In this document: positions 1 through 6,654 of the stretch, piece after piece
Position numbering within the stretch: the first letter of the stretch is position 1
How the letters are laid out: the number at the start of each line of letters is the position of its first letter
Origin: JANNGC01 sp043757045
GTDB taxonomy: Bacteria; Verrucomicrobiota; Verrucomicrobiia; Limisphaerales; SIBH01
DNA length: 36,059 bases
Reading direction: 5' to 3'
NCBI GenBank assembly: GCA_043757045.1
Contig: JAYVQC010000045.1
Coordinates: 1-36,059 of the forward strand
Notes under the pieces: model-generated
Told to the model about the DNA's origin: nothing
The model's input: only the letters and a program-made list of their open reading frames with translations
The model's database searches: none
Made by a program: the position numbers and the translations under genes

Positions 1-1
1 G

Positions 2-223
2 ATTCGGAAAAAGCCGCCTAAAGTGCGGCCCTTCGCATTTCCACACGCTTGCGGGACACCGGACAAGCCTTTCGTGGAAAACTTATGGGTGCTTTTACAA
101 TGCTGGAGCGCGAACTGGGCGCGGCGTGAAGAACGCAGCACCGACTCCTTCAAGGAACAAGGCGCGGGCGCGATTGATTTCTACACCCGCATCAAGAGAG
201 TGTATCTGGATGACTCGACGTGA
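2..223 (+). CDS. Partial ORF, C-terminal end of an unrecognised protein
   Basis: The reading frame is open from the left edge of the window to a TGA at 221-223, so only the last 73 or so residues are present. The end is rich in charged and aromatic residues and finishes DFYTRIKRVYLDDST, which looks like a genuine protein C-terminus, but I do not recognise the family. A GTG at 23 could act as a start, but no ribosome-binding site or promoter precedes it. It may be the end of a longer gene upstream or a remnant, since the following 2 kb is accessory DNA. Confidence 0.3.
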   Translation: MRKKPPKVRPFAFPHACGTPDKPFVENLWVLLQCWSANWARREERSTDSFKEQGAGAIDFYTRIKRVYLDDST

Positions 224-250
224 ACGGGGCGAGCCGTGAGAAAGCTGCGC

Positions 251-278
251 TCGACAGGCCGTTCTCCCTGCCTACACT
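251..278 (+). promoter_or_regulatory. Putative leaderless-type promoter
   Basis: TCGACA (251-256), a 16-nt spacer and TACACT (273-278). The -10 ends 6 nt before an ATG at 285 (gccgcc-ATG), the same geometry seen before many genes in this window. It could drive the 22-codon ORF at 285 and the membrane protein at 372. Confidence 0.45.
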
Positions 279-284
279 GCCGCC

Positions 285-353
285 ATGACTGAATCGTTTC
301 CTGACTACTCCACGGAAGCGCTGGATCGCAGGCTCCGGTTGAATGCCTTCTAG
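285..353 (+). CDS. 22-codon ORF after a leaderless-type promoter
   Basis: An ATG at 285 sits 6 nt after a good -10 hexamer and opens a 22-residue frame (starts MTESFPDYSTEAL) ending in TAG at 351-353. It is too short to recognise. It could be a leader peptide for the membrane protein at 372, or the surviving N-terminus of a decayed gene. The promoter and start context are the only support. Confidence 0.2.
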   Translation: MTESFPDYSTEALDRRLRLNAF

Positions 354-371
354 GTGTTTCCTTGCGCACGT

Positions 372-881
372 ATGGCTGATGCCACAAACATAACTACAAT
401 CTTGGTTGGTGGCGCGCTCGCACTTGCTGGCACTGTTGTCAGTCAGGCGTTCGGGCTTGTTTCTGGTTGGGTGGATCGTCGCCACAAGCGCGATGTGAAA
501 CAGAGGGAGCGATTGGAAAAGATGGTAGATGCAGTCTCAGCAACACTGGCATGGTATTCCGCACTCACGAAATCCCGAACATTGGAGGAGATCGCTTTAG
601 CGCAACCACCACTGGAAGCTCGCCATGCGGCAATGCTGGCTTCTCTCTATTTTCCATCACTTGTTGACCCAGCACGCGACTACATGAATGGCCTAATTCG
701 GTATTACCACTTCGCCACGCAGTGCTATCAGCCAGGAGTGCCAACAACTTTGGGCGCTCAGATGGCGATGGCCGTATCCCAAAACCCCAATCTGCAAGAA
801 AGGGAGCTCGAACCCACGATTCTGCGCCAGCGCCTCGACGATGCCATCGCCGCGGAAGCCAAGAAATTTTTGCACTTGTAA
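372..881 (+). CDS. Small membrane-anchored hypothetical protein
   Basis: 169 aa from ATG 372; an in-frame GTG at 354 would add only six unconvincing residues. One hydrophobic segment near the N-terminus (about residues 7-30, TTILVGGALALAGTVVSQAF) looks like a membrane anchor. It is followed by a basic, probably cytoplasmic stretch (DRRHKRDVKQRERLEK) and then a mainly helical soluble domain. No family is recognised. The design, one N-terminal helix plus a helical cytoplasmic domain, is common among small accessory proteins. Base composition is more AT-rich than the housekeeping genes further right. Confidence 0.6.
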   Translation: MADATNITTILVGGALALAGTVVSQAFGLVSGWVDRRHKRDVKQRERLEKMVDAVSATLAWYSALTKSRTLEEIALAQPPLEARHAAMLASLYFPSLVDPARDYMNGLIRYYHFATQCYQPGVPTTLGAQMAMAVSQNPNLQERELEPTILRQRLDDAIAAEAKKFLHL

Positions 882-925
882 GTTGCGATGAACTCGAAAC
901 GAAAACCTTGGGAACAGCGAAGCTT

Positions 926-2095
926 ATGAAGCGGATTGCGTTTTGGAGTATTCTGTTTCTCACTTGTGCGTGCCGCTCCGCCGTCGTGATTTACGACACG
1001 AACGTCACAGTTCAAACTTTTGCCGGTTCAGGATTCCCTGGCCTAGTGAATGGCGTGGGCGTCGAGACGATGTTTCACACGCCATACGCGATCTGTATTG
1101 ATAGCAAGTCGAACCTTTTCGTCACCGATTTCAACAATGGCTGCATCCGCAAAATCACCCCTGATGCAACCGTAACGACGTTTGTCACACAGGGCGGAGG
1201 GCGCATGGCCATTGATCGTGATGACAACATCTGGTTCGGAGGAGGAGGATTGCTCGCTAAAGTGAACCCTGCTGGAGTTGTTACCACCACCAACATTGGC
1301 TTGTTCATCGACTATCGCGACGGGTTCGCCTGTGATTCGTTCAACAACATTTACTTTGTCACAGGAGAGAGAATCTGGCGGTTCAAGACAAACGGTCTGC
1401 TTGAGGTGTTCGCCGGTTCAGGAAGTATCGGACACCAAGACGGCACGGGTATCTTCACATCATTCAACAACCCGCAGGGCTTGGCTTTCGATCAGGCAGA
1501 CAATTTGTTTGTCGCCGACTCGGATAACCATCTTGTTCGCAAAATCACCCCGAACCAAGTTGTCACGACCTACGCCGGTTTTCTGGCGGGCGACTACGTC
1601 GATGGTTCAGTCACGAACGCTTCGTTTGGTTATCTCAACGGCATTGCCGTGGACACTGCCGGTAATGTGTTCGTCGTCGGCGAGTGGTCAGTTCGGCGCA
1701 TCTCGCCGCAGGGAATGGTGACAACAGTTGCCGGAGGCCCGAATGGCGGCTACCAGAACGGCCCCGGCGATGTGGCGAGGTTTCGGGGTGCGGTCAACTT
1801 GGCGGTCAGTCGTTCGGGCGAAATCTTCGTTCCAGACCGGGCGGACGAAAGAATCAGAAAAATCACCGCCCCTCAGACTGTTCAAATTTCCGCATCGCAA
1901 TTGACGCTCCGGACCTATGCCGGGATCACCGTTACTGGCATCGTCGGGCGAGCGTATCGAATCGAGTCCAGCACGCTTGCGAATACAAACTGGTTTCCGG
2001 AAACGGTGCTTGTCCTGCCCTCGTCACCATACCTCTGGATTGACACCACACCGTTTGGAACGCGGAAATTCTATCGGGCGTTTCTTCTGCCCTGA
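926..2095 (+). CDS. Secreted NHL-repeat (six-bladed propeller type) protein
   Basis: 389 aa from ATG 926 (MKRIAFWSILFLTCACRSA), a typical export signal; a longer upstream frame overlaps the previous gene and is not needed. The body holds repeated units of about 50 residues of the form GLAFD-x-xDNLFVADSDNHLVRKITP followed by VTTYAG, the NHL-repeat signature, enough for most of a propeller. The last 60 residues form a separate module with a YRIESS...NTNWF...FYRAFLLP pattern, also found at the end of the repeat protein at 21285-23588. NHL propellers usually bind proteins or carbohydrates; no catalytic motif is visible. It is probably a periplasmic or surface protein. Composition is AT-rich relative to the rest of the window. 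Confidence 0.8.
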   Translation: MKRIAFWSILFLTCACRSAVVIYDTNVTVQTFAGSGFPGLVNGVGVETMFHTPYAICIDSKSNLFVTDFNNGCIRKITPDATVTTFVTQGGGRMAIDRDDNIWFGGGGLLAKVNPAGVVTTTNIGLFIDYRDGFACDSFNNIYFVTGERIWRFKTNGLLEVFAGSGSIGHQDGTGIFTSFNNPQGLAFDQADNLFVADSDNHLVRKITPNQVVTTYAGFLAGDYVDGSVTNASFGYLNGIAVDTAGNVFVVGEWSVRRISPQGMVTTVAGGPNGGYQNGPGDVARFRGAVNLAVSRSGEIFVPDRADERIRKITAPQTVQISASQLTLRTYAGITVTGIVGRAYRIESSTLANTNWFPETVLVLPSSPYLWIDTTPFGTRKFYRAFLLP

Positions 2096-2264
2096 ACGCA
2101 GAGAGCGAGTCGCCAGATGACGGGCAAGCGCGGATCAAACTCGGCAATGAGGGGGATCGCTTCCAGTCGTTCAAACATTTGCAAAATCGTCTGCAACTCA
2201 CGCCGGAAAAAGCAGCGGCGTGGCAGTCCGCCGTCCGCGAAGGCTGCCGTTGACTCAGAAGACG

Positions 2265-2444
2265 CTGCGCCTCGGGTGCATCTTGACACTGTTCTTGGAG
2301 CGCGGCCTTCAGGCCGCTTCAGCGTCCAAGCCGGCGAAGGCGGAACGATTGACCTGCGGGCTTGCGCACGGTGAAGCGGCGTAAACGCCGCGCCCCGCAC
2401 CTGTTCGCAATCAAGAACAGTGTCAAGATGCACCCCTGCGCCTC
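2265..2444. repeat. 9-bp target-site duplication flanking the MITE-like element
   Basis: CTGCGCCTC occurs at 2265-2273 and again at 2436-2444, immediately abutting the two ends of the inverted-repeat element. A perfect 9-bp direct repeat at exactly these positions is the footprint of transpositional insertion. Confidence 0.8.
2274..2435. mobile_element. MITE-like element, 162 bp, 23-bp perfect terminal inverted repeats
   Basis: The first 23 bases (2274-2296, beginning GGGTGCATCTTGACA) are the exact reverse complement of the last 23 (2413-2435). Two strong palindromes lie inside, GCGGCCTTCAGGCCGC at 2302-2317 and GCGGCGTAAACGCCGC at 2376-2391, resembling the REP-like hairpins found elsewhere in the window. 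There is no room for a transposase, so movement would have to be in trans. The flanking 9-bp duplication supports a real insertion. A diverged copy of one end lies at 20295-20317. Confidence 0.8.
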
Positions 2445-2462
2445 ATCGCAGGCAACGACCAA

Positions 2463-2491
2463 TTGCCAAAGGTGGAAGCCTTCGATAGCTT
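2463..2491 (+). promoter_or_regulatory. Putative promoter of the toxin-antitoxin operon
   Basis: TTGCCA (2463-2468), 17-nt spacer, TAGCTT (2486-2491), then gccgct and the GTG start at 2498. The 6-nt gap leaves no room for a Shine-Dalgarno and implies a leaderless message. Confidence 0.55.
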
Positions 2492-2497
2492 GCCGCT

Positions 2498-2713
2498 GTG
2501 AGTTTCACCGAGATCAAGCAGGAGGCGAAGGCGTTGAACGCACGCCAGCGCGCGGCGTTGGTTTCGGAATTGTTGAACACCCTGCCTTTGCCTGCCCATG
2601 TGGTCACTGATGAAGAGGTCGCGGAGCGGGAGCGCGAACTGGAATCAGGACGCGTTCAGGAAATCTCACACCAGGAATTCGTTCGCCGCGTGGCGCGCGA
2701 GCGCCGGGGATGA
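2498..2713 (+). CDS. Antitoxin, putative addiction-module component family
   Basis: 71 aa starting at GTG 2498 (MSFTEIKQEAKALNARQRAALVSE…). The opening helix, the LVSELL-x-x-LP pattern and the short acidic/basic tail fit the 'addiction module component' family (TIGR02574 type), which pairs with RelE/ParE toxins. The start is fixed by the promoter 6 nt upstream. Its last codons overlap the next gene by 4 nt (ATGA), so the two are translationally coupled. Antitoxins of this type bind and neutralise the toxin and usually repress their own operon; an operator is not identified here. Confidence 0.85.
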   Translation: MSFTEIKQEAKALNARQRAALVSELLNTLPLPAHVVTDEEVAERERELESGRVQEISHQEFVRRVARERRG

Positions 2714-3000
2714 AGGTGACGTATCACCCCGCCGTGCAGAAGGACGTGTCTTCAATCTTGCGGCATTACGACGCGATTTCGCCCCGGCTCGGAGAAGAGT
2801 TTTGGGCCGAGTTGAACGCGGGCATCGCAAGGATCGCGGAAAACCCGTTGCGATTTCATCCTGCCGCCAATGGTTTGCGGCGGTTCAACTTCGCCAAGTT
2901 TCCCCACCATTTTCTTTATCGAGTCCTGCCAGACCGTGTCCGCATCACGGTCGTCAGGCATGACAAACAACATCCCCGGCGCGGACTTGCTCGGCGCTAG
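2710..3000 (+). CDS. RelE/ParE-family toxin
   Basis: 96 aa. The pattern VTYHPAVQKDVSSILRHYD near the start, a central RIAENPLRFH and a late FPHHFLYRVLPDRVRITVVRH are characteristic of the RelE/ParE superfamily: a basic αβ protein acting on ribosome-bound mRNA (RelE) or on gyrase (ParE). The sequence alone does not say which; sequences of this subgroup are usually annotated ParE-like. The ATG overlaps the antitoxin stop by 4 nt, the normal antitoxin-first order. All core blocks are present and nothing suggests inactivation. Confidence 0.87.
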   Translation: MKVTYHPAVQKDVSSILRHYDAISPRLGEEFWAELNAGIARIAENPLRFHPAANGLRRFNFAKFPHHFLYRVLPDRVRITVVRHDKQHPRRGLARR

Positions 3001-3015
3001 ACACTCTGAACCCAA

Positions 3016-3870
3016 ATGAAACTCTGTCGCTTCCTGAACCAAAACCAAATCTGCGTCGGCCTGCTGAATGACGGCGGGACGATTTCCGACTTGAGCGCGG
3101 CGGGCGTGACGCGACTCACGGCGCTGCTGGAGCGGGATGATTTGGCGGCGTATCTGCGCTCGCTCGTCGCGCACAAGTTGCCGGAGATTGCGTTGAGCGA
3201 GGTGCGCTTGCTACCGCCGGTCGAGCGGCAGGAGGTGTGGGCGGTGGGCGTCACGTATCTGCGCAGCAAGAAGGCGCGCATGGAGGAATCGGATTTCAGC
3301 GCCACGGCGTACGACAAGGTTTATGACGCGCCACGGCCGGAGCTGTTCTTCAAATCCATGCCGGAGAAAGTCGTGGGCACAGGCGACGCCGTGGGCATCC
3401 GCAGCGACGCGACGTGGAACGTGCCGGAACCGGAACTGGCGCTGGTGCTGAATTCGCGTGGCCAGGTCGTCGGCTACACGGTGGGCAATGACATGAGCTC
3501 GCGCGACATCGAGGGCGAGAATTTGCTCTATCTGCCGCAGGCGAAAATTTACGACCGCGCCTGTGCGGTCGGGCCGTGCATTGTCGTGGGTGAGAGCGAG
3601 GAGGCGGCGCGCGGGTGGACCATCGCGGTGCAAATTTCGCGCGCTGGCCAAGCCGTGTTCTCCGGCCAGACTTCCGTTTCGCAAATCAAACGCACCTTCA
3701 GCGAGATGGCGGAATACCTGTTCCGCTCGCAGACTTTTCCGAATGGCGCGGTGCTGCTCACCGGCACGGGCGTGGTGCCGGGCGATGACTTCACGCTCAA
3801 CGCGGGCGACGTGGTGCGGATTGAGATTTCGGGGATCGGCGTTTTGGAGAACAGCGTGTCTGTGGTTTGA
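3016..3870 (+). CDS. Fumarylacetoacetate hydrolase (FAH) family protein
   Basis: 284 aa. The C-terminal two thirds is an FAH-fold domain: an AVGVTYLRSK entry motif, PELFFKSMPEKVVG, the acidic VPEPELALVLN metal-binding segment, and GYTVGNDMSSRDIEGEN. The family uses a divalent metal for C-C bond hydrolysis, decarboxylation or dehydration of 2-keto acids. The divergent entry motif and tail (SGIGVLENSVSVV) resemble 2-keto-3-deoxy-sugar-acid dehydratase relatives more than tyrosine-catabolic FAH, so a sugar-acid role is plausible but not proven. It follows the toxin gene by 15 nt on the same strand; that may be chance. It converges on moeA. Confidence 0.85.
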   Translation: MKLCRFLNQNQICVGLLNDGGTISDLSAAGVTRLTALLERDDLAAYLRSLVAHKLPEIALSEVRLLPPVERQEVWAVGVTYLRSKKARMEESDFSATAYDKVYDAPRPELFFKSMPEKVVGTGDAVGIRSDATWNVPEPELALVLNSRGQVVGYTVGNDMSSRDIEGENLLYLPQAKIYDRACAVGPCIVVGESEEAARGWTIAVQISRAGQAVFSGQTSVSQIKRTFSEMAEYLFRSQTFPNGAVLLTGTGVVPGDDFTLNAGDVVRIEISGIGVLENSVSVV

Positions 3871-3930
3871 GGGACCACCACGGGCGGGAGTCGCTAAACG
3901 GCTGAACGATTCTTCGAACATTCGGTCAAC

Positions 3931-3974
3931 GGGCTAAAGCCCCGCGCTGATGAAAGGAGAAACGGCGAAGGCCG
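3931..3974. repeat. Two small intergenic hairpins
   Basis: GGGCTAAAGCCC at 3931-3942 and CGGCGAAGGCCG at 3963-3974 lie between the convergent FAH and moeA genes. They resemble trimmed copies of the window's REP-like palindromes. No T-tract follows, so they are not clear terminators. Confidence 0.4.
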
Positions 3975-4012
3975 AATCTGAAAACACGCGCCCGTGCTTC
4001 CGCCGCATCCCC

Positions 4013-5209
4013 TCACAGTAAAGTGTGAACCCTCACCATCGTTCCCGCCGCGAGCTGGGTGTCCGGCGCGACCTCCACGAGACCATTCGCGCGGGCCAGG
4101 GAACCGAGTGCGTGCGAGGCTTGCGGGCCGCTGCTCCAGACACGGCCCGCGTCGTCCACGCGCACGCGCAGGAAATGCCGACGTCCGCCGCGATTATGCA
4201 GCGACTCCGCCAGCACCGCCGGATGGGACGGCAGTGACAAATCGCTCGCGCCCTGCATCCGCAAAATCGCCGGACGCACCAGCACGAGAAACGTGACGAA
4301 CGCGGAGACGGGATTGCCGGGCAGTCCGAAAAGAAATTTGCCGCCCAGTCTGCCGAACACGAACGGCTTGCCCGGCTTCATCGCCACCTGCCAGAAGTCC
4401 ACCGTGCCGCCGAGCGCCTCGAACGCCGCCTTCACCAAATCGTGATCGCCGACCGACACGCCGCCGGTCGTGATGACGGCGTCGCACTCGGCGAACGATT
4501 GCTCCAGCGCGTCGCGCGTCGCTTCGAGCGAGTCGCGCACGAGCGGATAAACCTTGGTGCCGCCGCCGCAGTCCGCCACGAGCGTGGCGATGGCGAGACG
4601 GTTACTCTCGTAAATTTGTCCCAGCGCGAGCGGTACGCCGGCTTCGATCAGCTCATTGCCCGTGCCGAGAATTCCCATCAACGGACGAGCACCCACGCGC
4701 ACGCGTTCCACTCCGAGCGCGCCGCACAAGGCCAGTCGCGCCACGCTCAACCGTTCGCCCGCTGGCACCACGAGCTCGCCACGCTTCACGTCCTCGCCCG
4801 CGAACCGCACGTTTTCCCACGGCTTCACCGTGTCGAGCACCGAGATGGAATCGCCGTGGGCGCGCGTGTCCTCCTGCATGACCACGGCGTCCGCCCCGGC
4901 TGGCAGGGGCGAGCCGGTGAAGAGCCGCACGCACGTCCCCTGCTCCACCGCGCCGGTGAACAGCGCGCCGGCGGCGACGGCGCCGATTTTTTTCAGCGTG
5001 ATGGCGGAATCGGTTCCGGCCCCGGCGACATCCGCCGCTCGCAGCGCGTAGCCATCCATGGCGGAATTGTCGAACGGCGGCAGCGCCAGCGGTGCGATGA
5101 CCGACTCCGCCAGCACGCGCCCGGCGGCTTCCCGCAGCGGAATCATTTCGCTGGCGAGCGGTGTGATGGCTGCGCTGATGCGCGCCCGGGCTTCCTCGAC
5201 TTCAAGCAT
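4013..5209 (-). CDS. moeA: Molybdopterin molybdenumtransferase MoeA
   Basis: 398 aa, the usual MoeA length. It inserts molybdate into adenylylated molybdopterin in the last step of molybdenum cofactor synthesis. Recognisable blocks are the start (EVEEARARISAAITPL), PPFDNSAMDGYALRA, FTGSPLPAGADAVVMQED, GILGTGNELIEAG, the TTGGVSVGDHD loop of the MoeA/MogA domain, PGKPFVFGRLGGKFLFGLPGNPVSAFVTF, and a C-terminal β domain. All key motifs are intact. It stands alone here with no other mo-genes and is transcribed away from mqnE across a 212-bp gap containing an inverted repeat. Start ATG at 5209 is preceded by AACACT-gcctc, a weak match to the leaderless pattern. Confidence 0.95.
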   Translation of the reverse strand: MLEVEEARARISAAITPLASEMIPLREAAGRVLAESVIAPLALPPFDNSAMDGYALRAADVAGAGTDSAITLKKIGAVAAGALFTGAVEQGTCVRLFTGSPLPAGADAVVMQEDTRAHGDSISVLDTVKPWENVRFAGEDVKRGELVVPAGERLSVARLALCGALGVERVRVGARPLMGILGTGNELIEAGVPLALGQIYESNRLAIATLVADCGGGTKVYPLVRDSLEATRDALEQSFAECDAVITTGGVSVGDHDLVKAAFEALGGTVDFWQVAMKPGKPFVFGRLGGKFLFGLPGNPVSAFVTFLVLVRPAILRMQGASDLSLPSHPAVLAESLHNRGGRRHFLRVRVDDAGRVWSSGPQASHALGSLARANGLVEVAPDTQLAAGTMVRVHTLL

Positions 5210-5264
5210 GAGGCAGTGTTTGCGCGGGACGGAAAATTGCCAGCCGGAAACGGGCTGAGATGGT

Positions 5265-5361
5265 GGGGCGCCGTCGCTCCGCGCGCGCCGGGCTTGGCCT
5301 GGCGGGACGCGGTGGAACAGAACCAGTCCTCACCCCGGCGCGCGCGGAGCGGCGACGCCCC
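5265..5361. repeat. 28-bp near-perfect inverted repeat between moeA and mqnE
   Basis: 5265-5292 and 5334-5361 are inverted copies with only two or three mismatches, separated by 41 bp. The arms share GCGCGCGCCGGG and its complement. The whole could fold into a long hairpin. It resembles the other paired palindromic elements in this window in layout but not in sequence. Confidence 0.7.
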
Positions 5362-5382
5362 GCCTGCGCGCGACTTTCCCTT

Positions 5383-5411
5383 TTCCACCTGCGCCATTCT
5401 TCCCGTAGGCT
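5383..5411 (+). promoter_or_regulatory. Putative mqnE promoter
   Basis: TTCCAC (5383-5388), 17-nt spacer, TAGGCT (5406-5411), then 10 nt to the ATG at 5422. The predicted start point lies a few bases before the ATG. Confidence 0.35.
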
Positions 5412-5421
5412 GCCTGCGGAA

Positions 5422-6597
5422 ATGGAACTGCCCTTGCATCTGCAACGCTCCGAGCTGCGCGACCTTTACGACCAGGTCGTGGCGGGCGGGCGACTTTCCG
5501 AGGCGGACGCGCTGCGTTTATTCGAGACGAAGGATTTGCACGCGCTCGGGTCCATCGCGGACTTCGCGCGTCAGCGTCAGGTCGGCACGCGCGCGAGCTA
5601 CATCATCAACCGCTACATCAATTACTCGAACTACTGCATCCTCTCCTGCCAGTTCTGCGCCTTCTCGAAAAAGAAACGTGACGCGGACGGCTTCCAGCTC
5701 ACGACGGAGCAGATCGTGGAGAAGGCGCGCGAGGCGTTGCGGCTCGGCATCACCGAACTGCACATCGTGGGCGGGCTGCATCCGTCGCTGCCGTTCAGTT
5801 ACTACACGGACATGTTGCACGCGCTCAAAACGCTCGACGCGCGGCTGCAACTCAAGTGTTTCACGGCGATTGAAATCCTGCACCTCGCCTGGCTCGGCAA
5901 ACGCACGGTCGAGCAAACCTTGCGCGAGTTGAAAGACGCCGGGCTGGCCTCACTGACCGGCGGCGGCGCAGAAATTTTTCGCAAGGAAGTGCGTTCGCAA
6001 ATCGCCCGGGGCAAGGAGTCGGCGGCGGAATATCTCGACGTCCACCGCCAGTGGCACCGGCTGGGCGGGCGCAGCACTTGCACGATGCTCTACGGCCACG
6101 TCGAGACGCTGGCGGATCGTGTGGATCATTTGCGCCAGTTGCGCGCGCTTCAGGACGAGACGCATGGCTTCACCGGTTTCGTCCCGCTCGCGTATCAGCC
6201 GGACAACAACCTCATCGAGGTGCAGCACCCGCCGACGGGGTTTGATTCGCTCCGCACCATTGCGGTGAGCCGGCTCTATCTCGACAACTTCGAGCACATC
6301 ACCGCCTACTGGGTCGGCCTCGGCCTCAAGCTCGCGCAAGTCGCCCTGAGCTACGGCGCGGATGATTTGCACGGCACGATCATCGAGGAGCACATCTTCC
6401 ACATGGCCGGCGCGAAGTCGCCGCAACTCCAGACCGAGGCCGCGATGGTGAAGGCCATTCGCGAAGCCGGGCGCACGCCGGTGCAGCGCGGGACTTTTTA
6501 CGAGCCGCTCAAGGTGTGGGAGGACGCGCCGAACCCCTCCGTCCGGCCGCTGGCCGGCCAAACCGAGGCGCGGGTCGTCAATTCGGCCACACCCTGA
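5422..6597 (+). CDS. mqnE: Aminofutalosine synthase MqnE (radical SAM)
   Basis: 391 aa from ATG 5422. The first committed step of the futalosine route to menaquinone joins 3-[(1-carboxyvinyl)oxy]benzoate to SAM-derived adenosyl radical. The [4Fe-4S] site is visible as C72-x3-C76-x2-C79 in NYCILSCQFCAFSKKK, followed by ELHIVGGLHPSLPF, LTGGGAEIF, TCTMLYGHVE and FVPLAYQPDNN blocks typical of MqnE/MqnC. The long tail with ADDLHGTIIEEHIFHMAGA favours MqnE over MqnC. No other mqn genes are in the window. The organism therefore probably respires with menaquinone made by this alternative pathway. Confidence 0.93.
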   Translation: MELPLHLQRSELRDLYDQVVAGGRLSEADALRLFETKDLHALGSIADFARQRQVGTRASYIINRYINYSNYCILSCQFCAFSKKKRDADGFQLTTEQIVEKAREALRLGITELHIVGGLHPSLPFSYYTDMLHALKTLDARLQLKCFTAIEILHLAWLGKRTVEQTLRELKDAGLASLTGGGAEIFRKEVRSQIARGKESAAEYLDVHRQWHRLGGRSTCTMLYGHVETLADRVDHLRQLRALQDETHGFTGFVPLAYQPDNNLIEVQHPPTGFDSLRTIAVSRLYLDNFEHITAYWVGLGLKLAQVALSYGADDLHGTIIEEHIFHMAGAKSPQLQTEAAMVKAIREAGRTPVQRGTFYEPLKVWEDAPNPSVRPLAGQTEARVVNSATP

Positions 6598-6654
6598 GGA
6601 GGCGGGACTTTCTGGTAGCGCGCCCGCCGGGCTTCGGGTACAGGTTCGCGCTCC

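Larger units (their letters stand above)
2096..2501 (+). pseudogene. Decayed gene remnant, frameshifted and split by a MITE-like element
   Basis: From about 2096 to 2253 one frame reads like real protein (…GQARIKLGNEGDRFQSFKH, then LTPEKAAAWQSAVREGCR) with no start codon and a TGA at 2251. One base out of phase the text continues LTQKTLRL up to the element at 2274. After the element and its target duplication the same frame resumes as IAGNDQLPKVEAFDSLPL and stops at 2499-2501. Removing the element and one 9-bp repeat joins TLRL to IAGNDQ. So the remnant has lost its 5' end, carries one single-base frameshift, and was hit by an insertion. Its stop overlaps the GTG start of the antitoxin by 4 nt. 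I do not recognise the family. Confidence 0.45.

Noticed and set aside
722..925. N-terminal extension of the NHL protein
   Set aside because: It overlaps the preceding gene out of frame; the signal peptide begins at ATG 926.
3931..3974. Rho-independent terminator between FAH and moeA
   Set aside because: The hairpins are short and have no T-tract on either strand.
4442..5932. 496-codon plus-strand frame
   Set aside because: Antisense to moeA and then out of frame within mqnE; Arg/His-rich composition typical of GC-rich shadow frames, no domain text.
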